A stretch of 64,000 nucleotides of DNA from assembly GCA_964424355.1 (NCBI GenBank), contig CAYRIO010000015.1, positions 1-64,000 of the forward strand, read 5' to 3'. The notes below the pieces were generated by a model. The model was not told the DNA's origin, did not search any database, and worked only from the letters and a program-made list of their open reading frames with translations. Each line of letters begins with the position of its first letter. Positions within the stretch are counted from its first letter, which is position 1. The position numbers and the translations under genes were made by a program. This stretch comes from CAZEHS01 sp964424355. GTDB taxonomy: Bacteria > Bacillota > Clostridia > Peptostreptococcales > Acidaminobacteraceae. Positions 42,985 through 50,822 of this stretch are shown here, piece by piece.

Positions 42985-43987
42985 TTATTTCATCTCCTCC
43001 GCCTCGGCTGATAATGATTTCTCCGGCCTCTTCCAGCTTACGGATGACGTTAACGATCTTCTGTTGAGCCTCTTCAACATCACGAAGCCTTACAGGGCCC
43101 ATAAATTCCATATCTTCCTTGAGCATCTCAGACATCCGCTTAGACATGTTTGCAAAGACCATATCCCGTACTTCATCCGTAGAGCCTTTAAGTGCAACAG
43201 CCAAATCATGATTATCAATCTCACGAATGAACCGCTGGATGGATACAGAATCCAGTGCCATGATATCTTCAAATACAAACATACGCTTGCGGATTTCTTC
43301 TGCCAACTCTGCTTCCTGAATCTCCAGAGTTTCCATGATGAATTTCTCTGTTCCCCGGTCAACGGCATTCAAAATGTCGACAATCGCCTGGATTCCCCCT
43401 GCAACTGTGTAATCCTGAGTAACCATTGAGGAAAGCTTCCGTTCCAAAACGAGTTCCACTTCCTTGATGATCTCTGGCGAGGTGGATTCCATCGTGGCAA
43501 TCCGCATGGCAACATTTGCCTGCTTCTCCTGAGGCAGCGCCGAGAGGATCAGGGCCGCCTGATTAGAGTTCAAGTATGACAGGATCAATGCAAGGGTTTG
43601 AGGATGCTCATTTTGGATAAAGTTGAGAACCTGGTTCGCTTCAGCCTTCCGAACAAAATCGAAGGGGCGTACCTGAAGGCTGGCGGTCAGTTTGTTGATA
43701 ACCTCCAACGCCTTTTGGGAACCCAAAGCCTTCTCCAATACATCCTTGGCGTAATTGATACCCCCCTCGGAGATGAACTCTTGGGCAAGACATATCTGAT
43801 AAAACTCTTCTAGGATACTGTCCTTCTCATCTGGGGATACCTTCCGCATGTTGGCGATTTCCAACGTCAGCTCTTCAATTTCGTCATCATTCAGTTGACC
43901 GAATATTTTGGCAGACTTTTCGGGACCCAATGCAATGAGCAGAATTGCAGCCTTTTCTTTTCCTGACAGACCACCTTTTTTTGCCAT
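42977..43987 (-). CDS. fliG: Flagellar motor switch protein FliG
   Basis: FliG is the rotor protein that contacts the stator and FliF. The 336-residue protein has the three armadillo-like domains: N-terminal (SGKEKAAILLIALGPEKSAK), middle with the NEHPQTLALILSYLNSNQAA motif (EHPQT is diagnostic), and C-terminal with the charged torque helix RFIREIDNHDLAVALKGS. It lies 11 bases after fliF and overlaps fliH by 8. Confidence 0.97.
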   Translation of the reverse strand: MAKKGGLSGKEKAAILLIALGPEKSAKIFGQLNDDEIEELTLEIANMRKVSPDEKDSILEEFYQICLAQEFISEGGINYAKDVLEKALGSQKALEVINKLTASLQVRPFDFVRKAEANQVLNFIQNEHPQTLALILSYLNSNQAALILSALPQEKQANVAMRIATMESTSPEIIKEVELVLERKLSSMVTQDYTVAGGIQAIVDILNAVDRGTEKFIMETLEIQEAELAEEIRKRMFVFEDIMALDSVSIQRFIREIDNHDLAVALKGSTDEVRDMVFANMSKRMSEMLKEDMEFMGPVRLRDVEEAQQKIVNVIRKLEEAGEIIISRGGGDEIIV

Positions 43988-43998
43988 TGACTACACCC

Positions 43999-45534
43999 CT
44001 ACTCCTCATTGAGCCAGGACCGCAGCAACGCAGCTACGGCATCTGGCTTCGCATCGATGAATTTTTCAATCTGATATTTCGGACTGGACTTGTCTTTGTA
44101 ATCCAGGTCAATCGCTTCCAATTCTTGTGCTTCAATAGCCTGTTGGATCTCTTCAACCTCTTTGACACGGCTGCGACGTCGAATGATCACAACCGCCAGG
44201 ACAATTCCTCCCAGGAGCAATGCGCCGATAACCGCCGCCAACCAAGTGGGAATGCCCAGGATTCCAGCAGCCTGTGGTGTAATCGTAACGGTTTCTTTCG
44301 GTGCAAATTCCTGCGCACTGACAAGGATCGACTTGGAATTGATACCGCCCGCTGCAGATACAAGATTGACCACCTCTGTTTTCTGCACGTCCGTCATTTC
44401 ATTGCCCACAAGGGCTTTCTTATTGATGATCACGGCGATGGTGAGATCTTTGATCTGGCCCTGAGCCTTGCTGATGTTCGTTTTAATCTGGTTCAGTTCA
44501 TAATTGAGCGTTTTATTTGCTTTCTTGTAAGTAGACTCCGAATTCGATGTGGTCGGGTAATTGGTGGCCTGGGTATTGGAGTCCGTCCCTGGAGCACCGC
44601 CGCTCTGACCATTGACAACGGTTTCGCTCAGGTCTGTCATGCTTCGGACAAGACCATCTTCATTGCCTTCAATCGGTGGGCTGAATTTGATGATTTCAGA
44701 GCTTTCCGTGTCAAAATCCAAGGTCACATTCACGCTGACCTCGACGTTGTCCGCTCCGTAAATCGTGCTCAGGAAGTCCTTCAGCTTCTTCTTTGTGGTA
44801 TCCTGAACAGCCTGTGTCATTTCCATCCTGTTTGTGGCTTTAAAGTTCTCTGTGTTCTCCTCAGTGATATTCAACTGTACACCAGAGCTGTCTGTCACCG
44901 TGACATTCTCTTTCTTTAGGCCCTTCACGGCGTTGACCAGGATCATGACAATCCCGTTCACCTGTTCTTCTTTCAGCTTATAGCCGCTCTTCAGTTTCAA
45001 AATAACACTGGCTTTGGCATTGTCGTCTTTTTCAATAACAAATGCCGAATCTTGAGAAATATGTAAGTTTACAATTGCGTCTTCCACACCATCCAAGCTT
45101 CTGACAGCCTTGCTGAGTGCAGTGGTCTGAGCCAGTAGAAACAGCCTGTTCTTCTCATCGTTGGTCATGGTGATGCTGTTCTTGCTCATCACGTCTTCCC
45201 AGGTTATTTCCCCAGACCCGGTGAATCCGCCTACCGCCAGCTCCATCAGCGCTTTATCCCGCTGCTTTTCAGGGACCAGAACCGTGGAATTGTTATTTTC
45301 CTGTTTCCACGGGATTTGCGTTTCATCCAGTTTGGCAGTGATCGCCCCGGCATCCTCCAGAGACAAATTCCGCATCAGAACGACATAATGCGGCTGATTC
45401 ATGATAAAAAAGCCAATACCGATGCCCAAAACGACAAAAAGACTGGACACACCGTAAACCCATCGCATACGGTTATCCAGTGAGTTGTAGAAATCAACTG
45501 CACGTGTCCTGATTTGATTCAGAAAATCACCCAT
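43999..45534 (-). CDS. fliF: Flagellar MS-ring protein FliF
   Basis: FliF forms the membrane ring on which the flagellum assembles. The 511-residue protein has two membrane helices (about 25-44 and about 425-447), the ring-building motifs with YVVLMRNLSLEDAGAITAKL and EITWEDVMSKNSITMTNDEK, and a C-terminal cytoplasmic tail ending in FIDAKPDAVAALLRSWLNEE, the FliG-binding segment. A 113-bp gap separates it from fliE; a TGATACACT extended -10-like sequence lies there without a clear -35. Confidence 0.97.
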   Translation of the reverse strand: MGDFLNQIRTRAVDFYNSLDNRMRWVYGVSSLFVVLGIGIGFFIMNQPHYVVLMRNLSLEDAGAITAKLDETQIPWKQENNNSTVLVPEKQRDKALMELAVGGFTGSGEITWEDVMSKNSITMTNDEKNRLFLLAQTTALSKAVRSLDGVEDAIVNLHISQDSAFVIEKDDNAKASVILKLKSGYKLKEEQVNGIVMILVNAVKGLKKENVTVTDSSGVQLNITEENTENFKATNRMEMTQAVQDTTKKKLKDFLSTIYGADNVEVSVNVTLDFDTESSEIIKFSPPIEGNEDGLVRSMTDLSETVVNGQSGGAPGTDSNTQATNYPTTSNSESTYKKANKTLNYELNQIKTNISKAQGQIKDLTIAVIINKKALVGNEMTDVQKTEVVNLVSAAGGINSKSILVSAQEFAPKETVTITPQAAGILGIPTWLAAVIGALLLGGIVLAVVIIRRRSRVKEVEEIQQAIEAQELEAIDLDYKDKSSPKYQIEKFIDAKPDAVAALLRSWLNEE

Positions 45535-45647
45535 AGAAACCTCGACAAAGAATTATTCGATTGACGGTCAGTGTATCACGATTGACATAGAAAACGTAAA
45601 TCAGGACCTCTCGCGTTAATCGTTGCTTGAAAGACATTAACAGGGTA

Positions 45648-45944
45648 CTAAAGCTGCAGTCGCATCAATTCTTTATACGCCTCAATGGCTTTGTTGTTCA
45701 CAGCAACAGCGAATTGCAAGGTCAATTCCGCTTTCAAGCCCGCAACCTTCATTTCGTGGATACTGTCTGAAGTCCCTGAAATAGCAGCCTCACTGGCTAC
45801 TTTCGATTCAGCCTGAGCCTGATTCACTTTATCGATTTCACTGAAAAGCATTTTCTTGAAATCCGCTCCGGAAACCGTTTCAGCCGCTTTTGCCGTTGTG
45901 CTTCCAAGCCCTGTTTCAAGTCCGCCAATTGATGTGATGGGCAT
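45648..45944 (-). CDS. fliE: Flagellar basal body protein FliE
   Basis: FliE connects the MS ring to the rod. The 98-residue protein has the family C-terminus LKAELTLQFAVAVNNKAIEA followed by YKELMRLQL, with an Ala/Ser/Thr-rich helical N-terminal part. It lies 11 bases after flgC. The length and end motif are characteristic. Confidence 0.95.
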   Translation of the reverse strand: MPITSIGGLETGLGSTTAKAAETVSGADFKKMLFSEIDKVNQAQAESKVASEAAISGTSDSIHEMKVAGLKAELTLQFAVAVNNKAIEAYKELMRLQL

Positions 45945-45955
45945 TATTAATCCTC

Positions 45956-46396
45956 CTATTTACCGATTTCAAGCGCTTTAAGCACCATGGATTTCGTAGC
46001 ATTCATTGCGGTTACATTCGCTTCATACCCTCTTGAAGCAGAGATCAGATTGATCATCTCAGTTACAACATCCACATTGGGCATTGAAACATACCCCTCG
46101 CCATCCGCATCCGGATGTCCTGGATTGTAAATCCTTTTAAATGCGGAGGTGTCTTCCTTGATTGCAGAAACCTCAACCCCGTTGCCTGTTACATACTGCC
46201 CTTGGGCTTCACTGAGGACATCGGAAAAAGAGGACCCTTCCTGTTCCCTGAAAATCGGCATTTGTCGCCGGTATGGCGTTCCAGCACTGGTCCGGGTGGT
46301 TTCCGCGTTGGCGATATTTTTGGAGATAATATCCATCCTGAGGCGTTCTGCGGTAAGTCCTGAGGCACTGACGTTAATGGATTTGAAGAAGCTCAT
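45956..46396 (-). CDS. flgC: Flagellar proximal rod protein FlgC
   Basis: FlgC is a proximal rod subunit. The 146-residue protein begins FKSINVSASGLTAERLRMDI followed by ISKNIANAETTRT, and ends VDVVTEMINLISASRGYEAN and VTAMNATKSMVLKALEIGK, the conserved axial helices. It lies 5 bases after flgB. Length is standard. Confidence 0.97.
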   Translation of the reverse strand: MSFFKSINVSASGLTAERLRMDIISKNIANAETTRTSAGTPYRRQMPIFREQEGSSFSDVLSEAQGQYVTGNGVEVSAIKEDTSAFKRIYNPGHPDADGEGYVSMPNVDVVTEMINLISASRGYEANVTAMNATKSMVLKALEIGK

Positions 46397-46401
46397 GGTG
46401 T

Positions 46402-46809
46402 CTACTTCCCTTCATTGATCGCTGTGCGCAGTCTCCGGATATCTCCGTTCATACTGTCCACCACGGCGTCGTAATAAATCTGGTTTTTCGCCAGTTCTGC
46501 CATTTCCGTATCCACATTCACGTTGTTCTCGTCCCGCCGGACACTGGTTCCAGTTTCTTTGTTTATGCTGAAGGTCATATTTTCAGAGGAATCCTGACCC
46601 AAAGGCAGGTGTTTGGGGTTGGTCCGAACCATCCCAAGCTGTCCTTTACCTAAAAAGTCCTGGAGAACCTGCTGGAAATCCACATCATCCCGCTTAAAAC
46701 CGGGCGTATTGGCATTGGCTAAGTTATTGCTGAGCAGACTGTTTCTCAGCCAACTGCCGTCCAACGCTTTTGTCTTCAGATTGATACTGCTGAAGGCGTT
46801 TTCAAGCAT
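46402..46809 (-). CDS. flgB: Flagellar proximal rod protein FlgB, first gene of the fla/che operon
   Basis: FlgB is a proximal rod subunit. Starting at MLENAFSSINLKTKALDGSW (46809) it has 135 residues with the NLANANTPGFKRDDVDFQQ axial motif and a C-terminus with VNVDTEMAELAKNQIYYDAV. The ATG has ribosome site GGGAGG eight bases upstream; the in-frame GTG nine bases earlier overlaps that site and is unlikely. An extended -10 promoter with inverted repeats lies 70-125 bases upstream, so this is the start of the 31-kb operon. Confidence 0.95.
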   Translation of the reverse strand: MLENAFSSINLKTKALDGSWLRNSLLSNNLANANTPGFKRDDVDFQQVLQDFLGKGQLGMVRTNPKHLPLGQDSSENMTFSINKETGTSVRRDENNVNVDTEMAELAKNQIYYDAVVDSMNGDIRRLRTAINEGK

Positions 46810-46880
46810 ATAAAGCACCTCCCAATATAGAGCCTAAGGCTAGTTGATAATCTATTTCATTTACAAAATATCCTTTTTTT

Positions 46881-46909
46881 ATTATACCACATGTGTGTTA
46901 ATTAAGTAA
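46881..46909 (-). promoter_or_regulatory. SigA-type promoter of the fla/che operon
   Basis: On the minus strand TGG-TATAAT (46889-46881) is an extended -10 element with a perfect hexamer. The -35 position, 17 bases upstream (46909-46904), reads TTACTT, a poor match. The extended -10 may compensate, or the promoter may need an activator. Transcription would start near 46874. Confidence 0.7.
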
Positions 46910-46934
46910 CCGTTACCCCTATATATGGTATAGG
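46906..46934. promoter_or_regulatory. Two inverted repeats upstream of the flgB promoter
   Basis: GTAACCGTTAC (46906-46916) is a perfect palindrome around one base and overlaps the -35 position. Immediately next to it CCTATA (46918-46923) and TATAGG (46929-46934) form a second inverted repeat with a 5-base spacer. Both look like dimeric regulator sites. They do not fit the CodY consensus. Confidence 0.5.
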
Positions 46935-46975
46935 AAAATGTAAATATGGGCTAACAGAACTAGTTTGAATCCTGA

Positions 46976-47008
46976 AACACCCGCGGTCACATGCTGACAG
47001 CGGGTGTT
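46976..47008 (-). terminator. Hairpin at the end of the pilus operon
   Basis: AACACCCGC (46976-46984) pairs with GCGGGTGTT (47000-47008), with an inner GTCA/TGAC stem (46986-46989 and 46995-46998). It begins four bases after the last pilus gene. On the minus strand only TTCAGGATTC follows, so there is no strong U-tract, but its place between two operons suggests termination or 3'-end protection. Confidence 0.65.
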
Positions 47009-47012
47009 CGCT

Positions 47013-47522
47013 TCAATAATTGTAATTGATCACGTTCTTTGTGATCTCTGGAACCGATTCATCCCAACCGATGTTGTTCAGCAGCACTTCACTGGTCACT
47101 TCAAAGCCGCGGGGGCCGGTGATGGTATACGCCATGAACCAGCGACCGCCTACTGTATGAAGCGTGAAGGAGGTGGCGTTGACATCTTCCTGCGACAGGC
47201 TTTTTATGGTGCCGCTCTCATCTTTGTGCCACAAACGGTTTCCATCGATATAAATGGATTCACCGCTACCCCCCGGGGCATCTACAACCCCTATGGATTC
47301 CGCATTCCGAACCTCATCCGCAACAAATGCGGCTGCCATGCGCACACTATCCTGTGTAGCTGACTGACTATCACCTTCCGCAAACAAATAATGACTGGTA
47401 TAAAAGAATGACATTGCGGCGGCGGCTATCACTGCCGCTATGGCAATCCCCAGCATCAACTCAATCAGCGTCACGCCGCGCTTCCAACGTGTGTCGATGA
47501 CGGCCACCCCCTTTCCATCCAC
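47013..47522 (-). CDS. PilW-like minor type IV pilin
   Basis: The 169-residue protein has the class III signal sequence: a short basic leader ending WKRG, cleavage before VTLIELMLGIAIAAVIAAAA, and Glu5 of the mature protein, as in prepilins. The remainder is a small beta-rich globular part with VRMAAAFVADEVRNAESIGV, the usual PilW-like motif of rearranged minor pilins. The start is uncertain: GTG at 47522 or GTG at 47507; the second gives an 11-residue leader. It is the last gene of the pilus operon and follows the PilV-like gene by 6 bases. Confidence 0.82.
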   Translation of the reverse strand: MDGKGVAVIDTRWKRGVTLIELMLGIAIAAVIAAAAMSFFYTSHYLFAEGDSQSATQDSVRMAAAFVADEVRNAESIGVVDAPGGSGESIYIDGNRLWHKDESGTIKSLSQEDVNATSFTLHTVGGRWFMAYTITGPRGFEVTSEVLLNNIGWDESVPEITKNVINYNY

Positions 47523-47528
47523 TTGAAG

Positions 47529-47831
47529 CTAATCGGGTCGAAACACGACAAAGGGTCCAGAAGTCAGGCGATCGCCCGGTACACTGCAGCTCAGTCCATT
47601 CACAACCATTGTAAAGTTCTGTGAAGCAGCTGTAGCAGAACCACTGTAACCAAGAGCCTTATCCAGCGTCTGCTGATCCACGTAATCTTCCTGTGTGAGA
47701 ACACCCGAATCATAGACCCAGCCAAATCCACTGACATAGGCGCCCATGAACGCTACCAGGAGAATTCCCAGCATGGCCATGGCGATGATCGCTTCAATCA
47801 GGGTCATTCCTTTTTTATTCCCACTGACCAT
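47529..47831 (-). CDS. PilV-like minor type IV pilin
   Basis: Starting at the ATG at 47831 (ribosome site GAGG) the protein has 100 residues: leader MVSGNKKG, then MTLIEAIIAMAMLGILLVAF as the conserved N-terminal helix with Glu5, and a short C-terminal domain. Minor pilins of this type prime pilus assembly together with PilW-like and PilX-like partners. A longer frame starts at a GTG three codons upstream. It is short even for a PilV-like protein. Confidence 0.8.
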   Translation of the reverse strand: MVSGNKKGMTLIEAIIAMAMLGILLVAFMGAYVSGFGWVYDSGVLTQEDYVDQQTLDKALGYSGSATAASQNFTMVVNGLSCSVPGDRLTSGPFVVFRPD

Positions 47832-47857
47832 GTTCAACACCTCACCATAAGAAGATG

Positions 47858-48985
47858 TCAGTCCTCCCAGCGCGCCCTTAGGTACCCGTTTACTCCAGGG
47901 ACATTCCCAGTACCTGTCAGCGGTTTGTAGATGATATCCGGTTTCCCATTGGCTAAGAACGTTCCCGCTATGATCGATCCTGTCACGGTAGAATCGGAAC
48001 TGCCCAGTTCAACGCTGGCGTGGGGGCCATAAACGTAGAAATAGGACATGAGATTGGCCTTCAGATACATGGTGGAATCCTCTTCCAGGAGGACCATGAA
48101 CTGCTCCGCATTGCCCCCGACGTTGATGGGGGTTTGGAAATTCGCGTCTGGAGATCCTGAACCGTTCTTAATATAGAGATATACAGTCTCAGCGCCTATT
48201 ATGGCTACAGGGCACTTTAGACTCAGGCTGCTGACGACAACGTGCAGATCCCCTCCACTCACATCGAAGGTCAGTGATCCACCGTTTTTATCAATTTTGT
48301 TGTAGACTGCATTCTGATTGATGATGTCATCTCCGTTCCCGCCGATATTGGGTTGTGTGCCTGGCAGCGGGACTTCAACAGCATGCGTAATCGGATCTTC
48401 TTCTCCCGGAAAGGTTGGCTCTACATAATCCTTATTCTGGTATTCCATCTTTACATAGTCGCCTTCCGGATAATTTGCATTGCTGCTGATGGTCCCATTG
48501 GAGCCCATGGGAAAATCACTGCTATCTGTGGTGTCCACCGTTCCAATTTTTTCACCTTGGAGATTTTCTTCAGAGAACAACCCATATTGGAAAATCGAAT
48601 CTTTCGAGAAGTGCTCCAGAACCAAGGTCGCTGTGCGGCTGTACCCTCCAGGCACAACACCCTCCGCCACGATGTGGACTGTTTGAACAGACCCCTCCGT
48701 GACTGGTGTTATATGGGTGATAGTCGACTCACCGCCGCCAATACTGACAGGAGCCGATCCGTGATTCAGTACCGTTGACGTTTTATCTGGATTATTGATG
48801 AGGTATTCGCCCATGGCATCCGCTCCGGATCGGGCTACATAATAGGCCCGTGTGAGGCTTTCGGTGGCATTGGTCATTTTGGTCTCATGGGTTCCCAGAA
48901 AGAGAATGACCCCGCCAATCACCATGCCAACGGCCAGCACCAGAAGCACCATGGCAAGCGCAGCACCCCTGTTATCATTCCACAT
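47858..48985 (-). CDS. PilX-like pilus assembly protein with beta-rich C-terminal domain
   Basis: The 375-residue protein begins MWNDNRGAALAMVLLVLAVG with a membrane helix (about 8-31) and continues ESLTRAYYVARSGADAMGEY, the PilX-N pattern of minor-pilin complexes; there is no Glu5. The rest (about 150-375) is a large Gly/Ser/Asp-rich beta domain with repeats of short turns, reminiscent of beta-helix or adhesin-like folds. I choose the ATG at 48985 because AAGGG lies six bases upstream; longer in-frame starts exist up to 49051. It may display an adhesive domain at the pilus tip. Confidence 0.72.
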   Translation of the reverse strand: MWNDNRGAALAMVLLVLAVGMVIGGVILFLGTHETKMTNATESLTRAYYVARSGADAMGEYLINNPDKTSTVLNHGSAPVSIGGGESTITHITPVTEGSVQTVHIVAEGVVPGGYSRTATLVLEHFSKDSIFQYGLFSEENLQGEKIGTVDTTDSSDFPMGSNGTISSNANYPEGDYVKMEYQNKDYVEPTFPGEEDPITHAVEVPLPGTQPNIGGNGDDIINQNAVYNKIDKNGGSLTFDVSGGDLHVVVSSLSLKCPVAIIGAETVYLYIKNGSGSPDANFQTPINVGGNAEQFMVLLEEDSTMYLKANLMSYFYVYGPHASVELGSSDSTVTGSIIAGTFLANGKPDIIYKPLTGTGNVPGVNGYLRARWED

Positions 48986-49081
48986 AATCATCCCTTCTTT
49001 CCTCATGCTCATGTGTATGGATATATACCCAAATTGCGGATAAATATGCACCCTGTTGAAGGCGAGGCAAAGGTTCTGCTA

Positions 49082-50260
49082 TCACTTGAAGTATGTCATC
49101 AGATAGACTGCTTCCGCCCGGCTCATGGAGAGCTTGGTATCGGTCAGCCCCGGGGATTGGATTTCCTTGTCAGCCAAGAGCTTATCGCCGGCTGCTTTCC
49201 ATGAAAAGTTCGGATCCCCTTTGATTTTACTCAAAACGAATGCCATTTCATCATACGTCAGCGGATCTCTGGGGCGAAGGGTATTATCGGTAAAGCCCAC
49301 AACGTACCCGCCCAGGTAGCCTTTAAAAATAGCCTTGGCGATGGCGCCTTCATAGCTTCCCAGAGAGCTGTAATCGGAGTATTTGGTCAAATCAACCGGG
49401 GTTTCCGGCAGCGGCCACTGATAGATCTTATCCAGCATGATGATGAATTCACCCCGGGTCATCGGTTCATCCGGTTTGAAATTGTTCTGAGCATCCGCCA
49501 TCACATAACCATTCTGCCTGAATGCTTCGATTTCCGCAGCTGCCCAGTGGCCGGCAATATCCGCAAAGGGCTTTTTGAAGAGATCCTGGAGTTTTACTTC
49601 ATCTCCGCCGATAAACACATAGTTCACGCGATTGGGATCGCCTTCCATTGTTGTGTAAGGGTCTGCTTTATAAAAAGACTCATCCGCAATCCACTGTACC
49701 AGAGCGTCGTTATTGTCCGGTGCATTGGGTACCCAATAGAACGTCATATCGATATCACTGGTGATGGTGCCATCGCCAGCGCCGGTGATCGACAGCGAAT
49801 CAATGCCAATATGCTTGGGGAAATTCCAGATGGAGCGCAGCAGTTCTGCCACAGAAGGGTAGGTTCCTGCAACGGATATAGACGCTCCCATGGTCTGAAA
49901 TTCCAGATCTTTTTTTGTAAGGGTCTGGAATTCTGTGAAGCCGAGCTTATCCACCTTTAAGTCCTTTTGTGTGAACTCGTTCAGCAGCAAGACCAATTCC
50001 TCTTGGTTTGAACTGGCAAAGTACTTCTTGAAGTACTTTGCGGCCTTGTTCCACTGGGCCTGTATTTCTGTATCCAGTTGCTTTTCCGTTGCCACGGCAT
50101 CCCGGGCTTTTGCCAGCTGCTCCGCCACAACAGTGTGCTCTGCCTGTACCGCCTCAAATTTGTTATAAAGAGGCAGCACCATGAATCGCGCATAGACAAT
50201 CAAGAAAAACACCACGCCGAGAATCTTTAAAAGCTTATTTTCTCTTCTTGTCAGCTTCAT
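49082..50260 (-). CDS. pilO: PilO-like pilus platform protein fused to SLH repeats
   Basis: The N-terminal half is PilO-like: a basic cytoplasmic start MKLTRRENKLLKILG, one membrane helix (about residues 13-32), a coiled coil (about 38-75), and a ferredoxin-like domain (about 85-180) with GASISVAGTYPSVAELLRSI. The C-terminal half (about 231-390) has S-layer homology repeats: FADIAGHWAAAEIEAFRQNG and GFTDNTLRPRDPLTYDEMAF are clear, and a third, more diverged unit ends the protein. SLH repeats bind wall polysaccharides. The topology (N-in, C-out) fits. The ATG at 50260 has GGGGGTG eight bases upstream and lies within the pilN end (26-base overlap). Confidence 0.85.
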   Translation of the reverse strand: MKLTRRENKLLKILGVVFFLIVYARFMVLPLYNKFEAVQAEHTVVAEQLAKARDAVATEKQLDTEIQAQWNKAAKYFKKYFASSNQEELVLLLNEFTQKDLKVDKLGFTEFQTLTKKDLEFQTMGASISVAGTYPSVAELLRSIWNFPKHIGIDSLSITGAGDGTITSDIDMTFYWVPNAPDNNDALVQWIADESFYKADPYTTMEGDPNRVNYVFIGGDEVKLQDLFKKPFADIAGHWAAAEIEAFRQNGYVMADAQNNFKPDEPMTRGEFIIMLDKIYQWPLPETPVDLTKYSDYSSLGSYEGAIAKAIFKGYLGGYVVGFTDNTLRPRDPLTYDEMAFVLSKIKGDPNFSWKAAGDKLLADKEIQSPGLTDTKLSMSRAEAVYLMTYFK

Positions 50261-50810
50261 CAAGTTGCACCCCCTTCAAACTGAAAGTGATCTTGAATTC
50301 GTAATTCGATTCCATCAGGGCCATCTCATCCAGAAAAATAGAATCGAACAGGCCGCTGTGCCGAAGGTTGTATTCCAATTCTGCAATCGCAGCCTTTTTC
50401 AAGGCCGTTCCGGATATTTCACAGCCCTCGATGCCAATGACGGTGTTGCCGATCACCAGGTTTTGAGGCACTGCAGCAGCAATCGCTTGAAGCTGCTTAT
50501 CATCCACATAATCCGTAAATTTGAGAGCGGCATCGGCCTGTTGGAGCACCGGCTGGATGGTTTGCAGCCGCAGGAGTTTCTTTTGCTTATCATCAATCCG
50601 CTTCAAGGTTTCCTGCATGGCCGGACTGGAAAGCTCTGCCTGCATTTTTGCAATGTCCGCCTGATTATACAGAACCCCTCCCAAAATACCCGCCGGAATG
50701 GCTACAATCAACAGAATGGCCAGAGCCTTCAGCAGGGTGTAAAGAGGCCGTTTTTCCTCCGCTTTCTGTTCACGAAACAGATAGGGTTCAAAAAAATTCA
50801 GATCTCTCAT
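50235..50810 (-). CDS. pilN: Type IV pilus inner-membrane protein PilN
   Basis: PilN bridges PilM in the cytoplasm and PilO in the membrane. The 191-residue protein begins MRDLNFFEPYLFREQKAEEK, the PilM-binding tail with the N-F-P pattern typical of PilN in degenerate form, has one membrane helix (about 25-47), a coiled coil (about 50-85) and a small beta/alpha domain with VIGNTVIGIEGCEISGTALK. It lies 12 bases after pilM and overlaps the pilO-like gene. Confidence 0.88.
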   Translation of the reverse strand: MRDLNFFEPYLFREQKAEEKRPLYTLLKALAILLIVAIPAGILGGVLYNQADIAKMQAELSSPAMQETLKRIDDKQKKLLRLQTIQPVLQQADAALKFTDYVDDKQLQAIAAAVPQNLVIGNTVIGIEGCEISGTALKKAAIAELEYNLRHSGLFDSIFLDEMALMESNYEFKITFSLKGVQLDEADKKRK

Positions 50811-50822
50811 TTGCCTCCCCCC

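Noticed and set aside
46810..47012. CodY box at the flgB promoter
   Set aside because: The best segment has too few matches to the 15-base consensus to support it.
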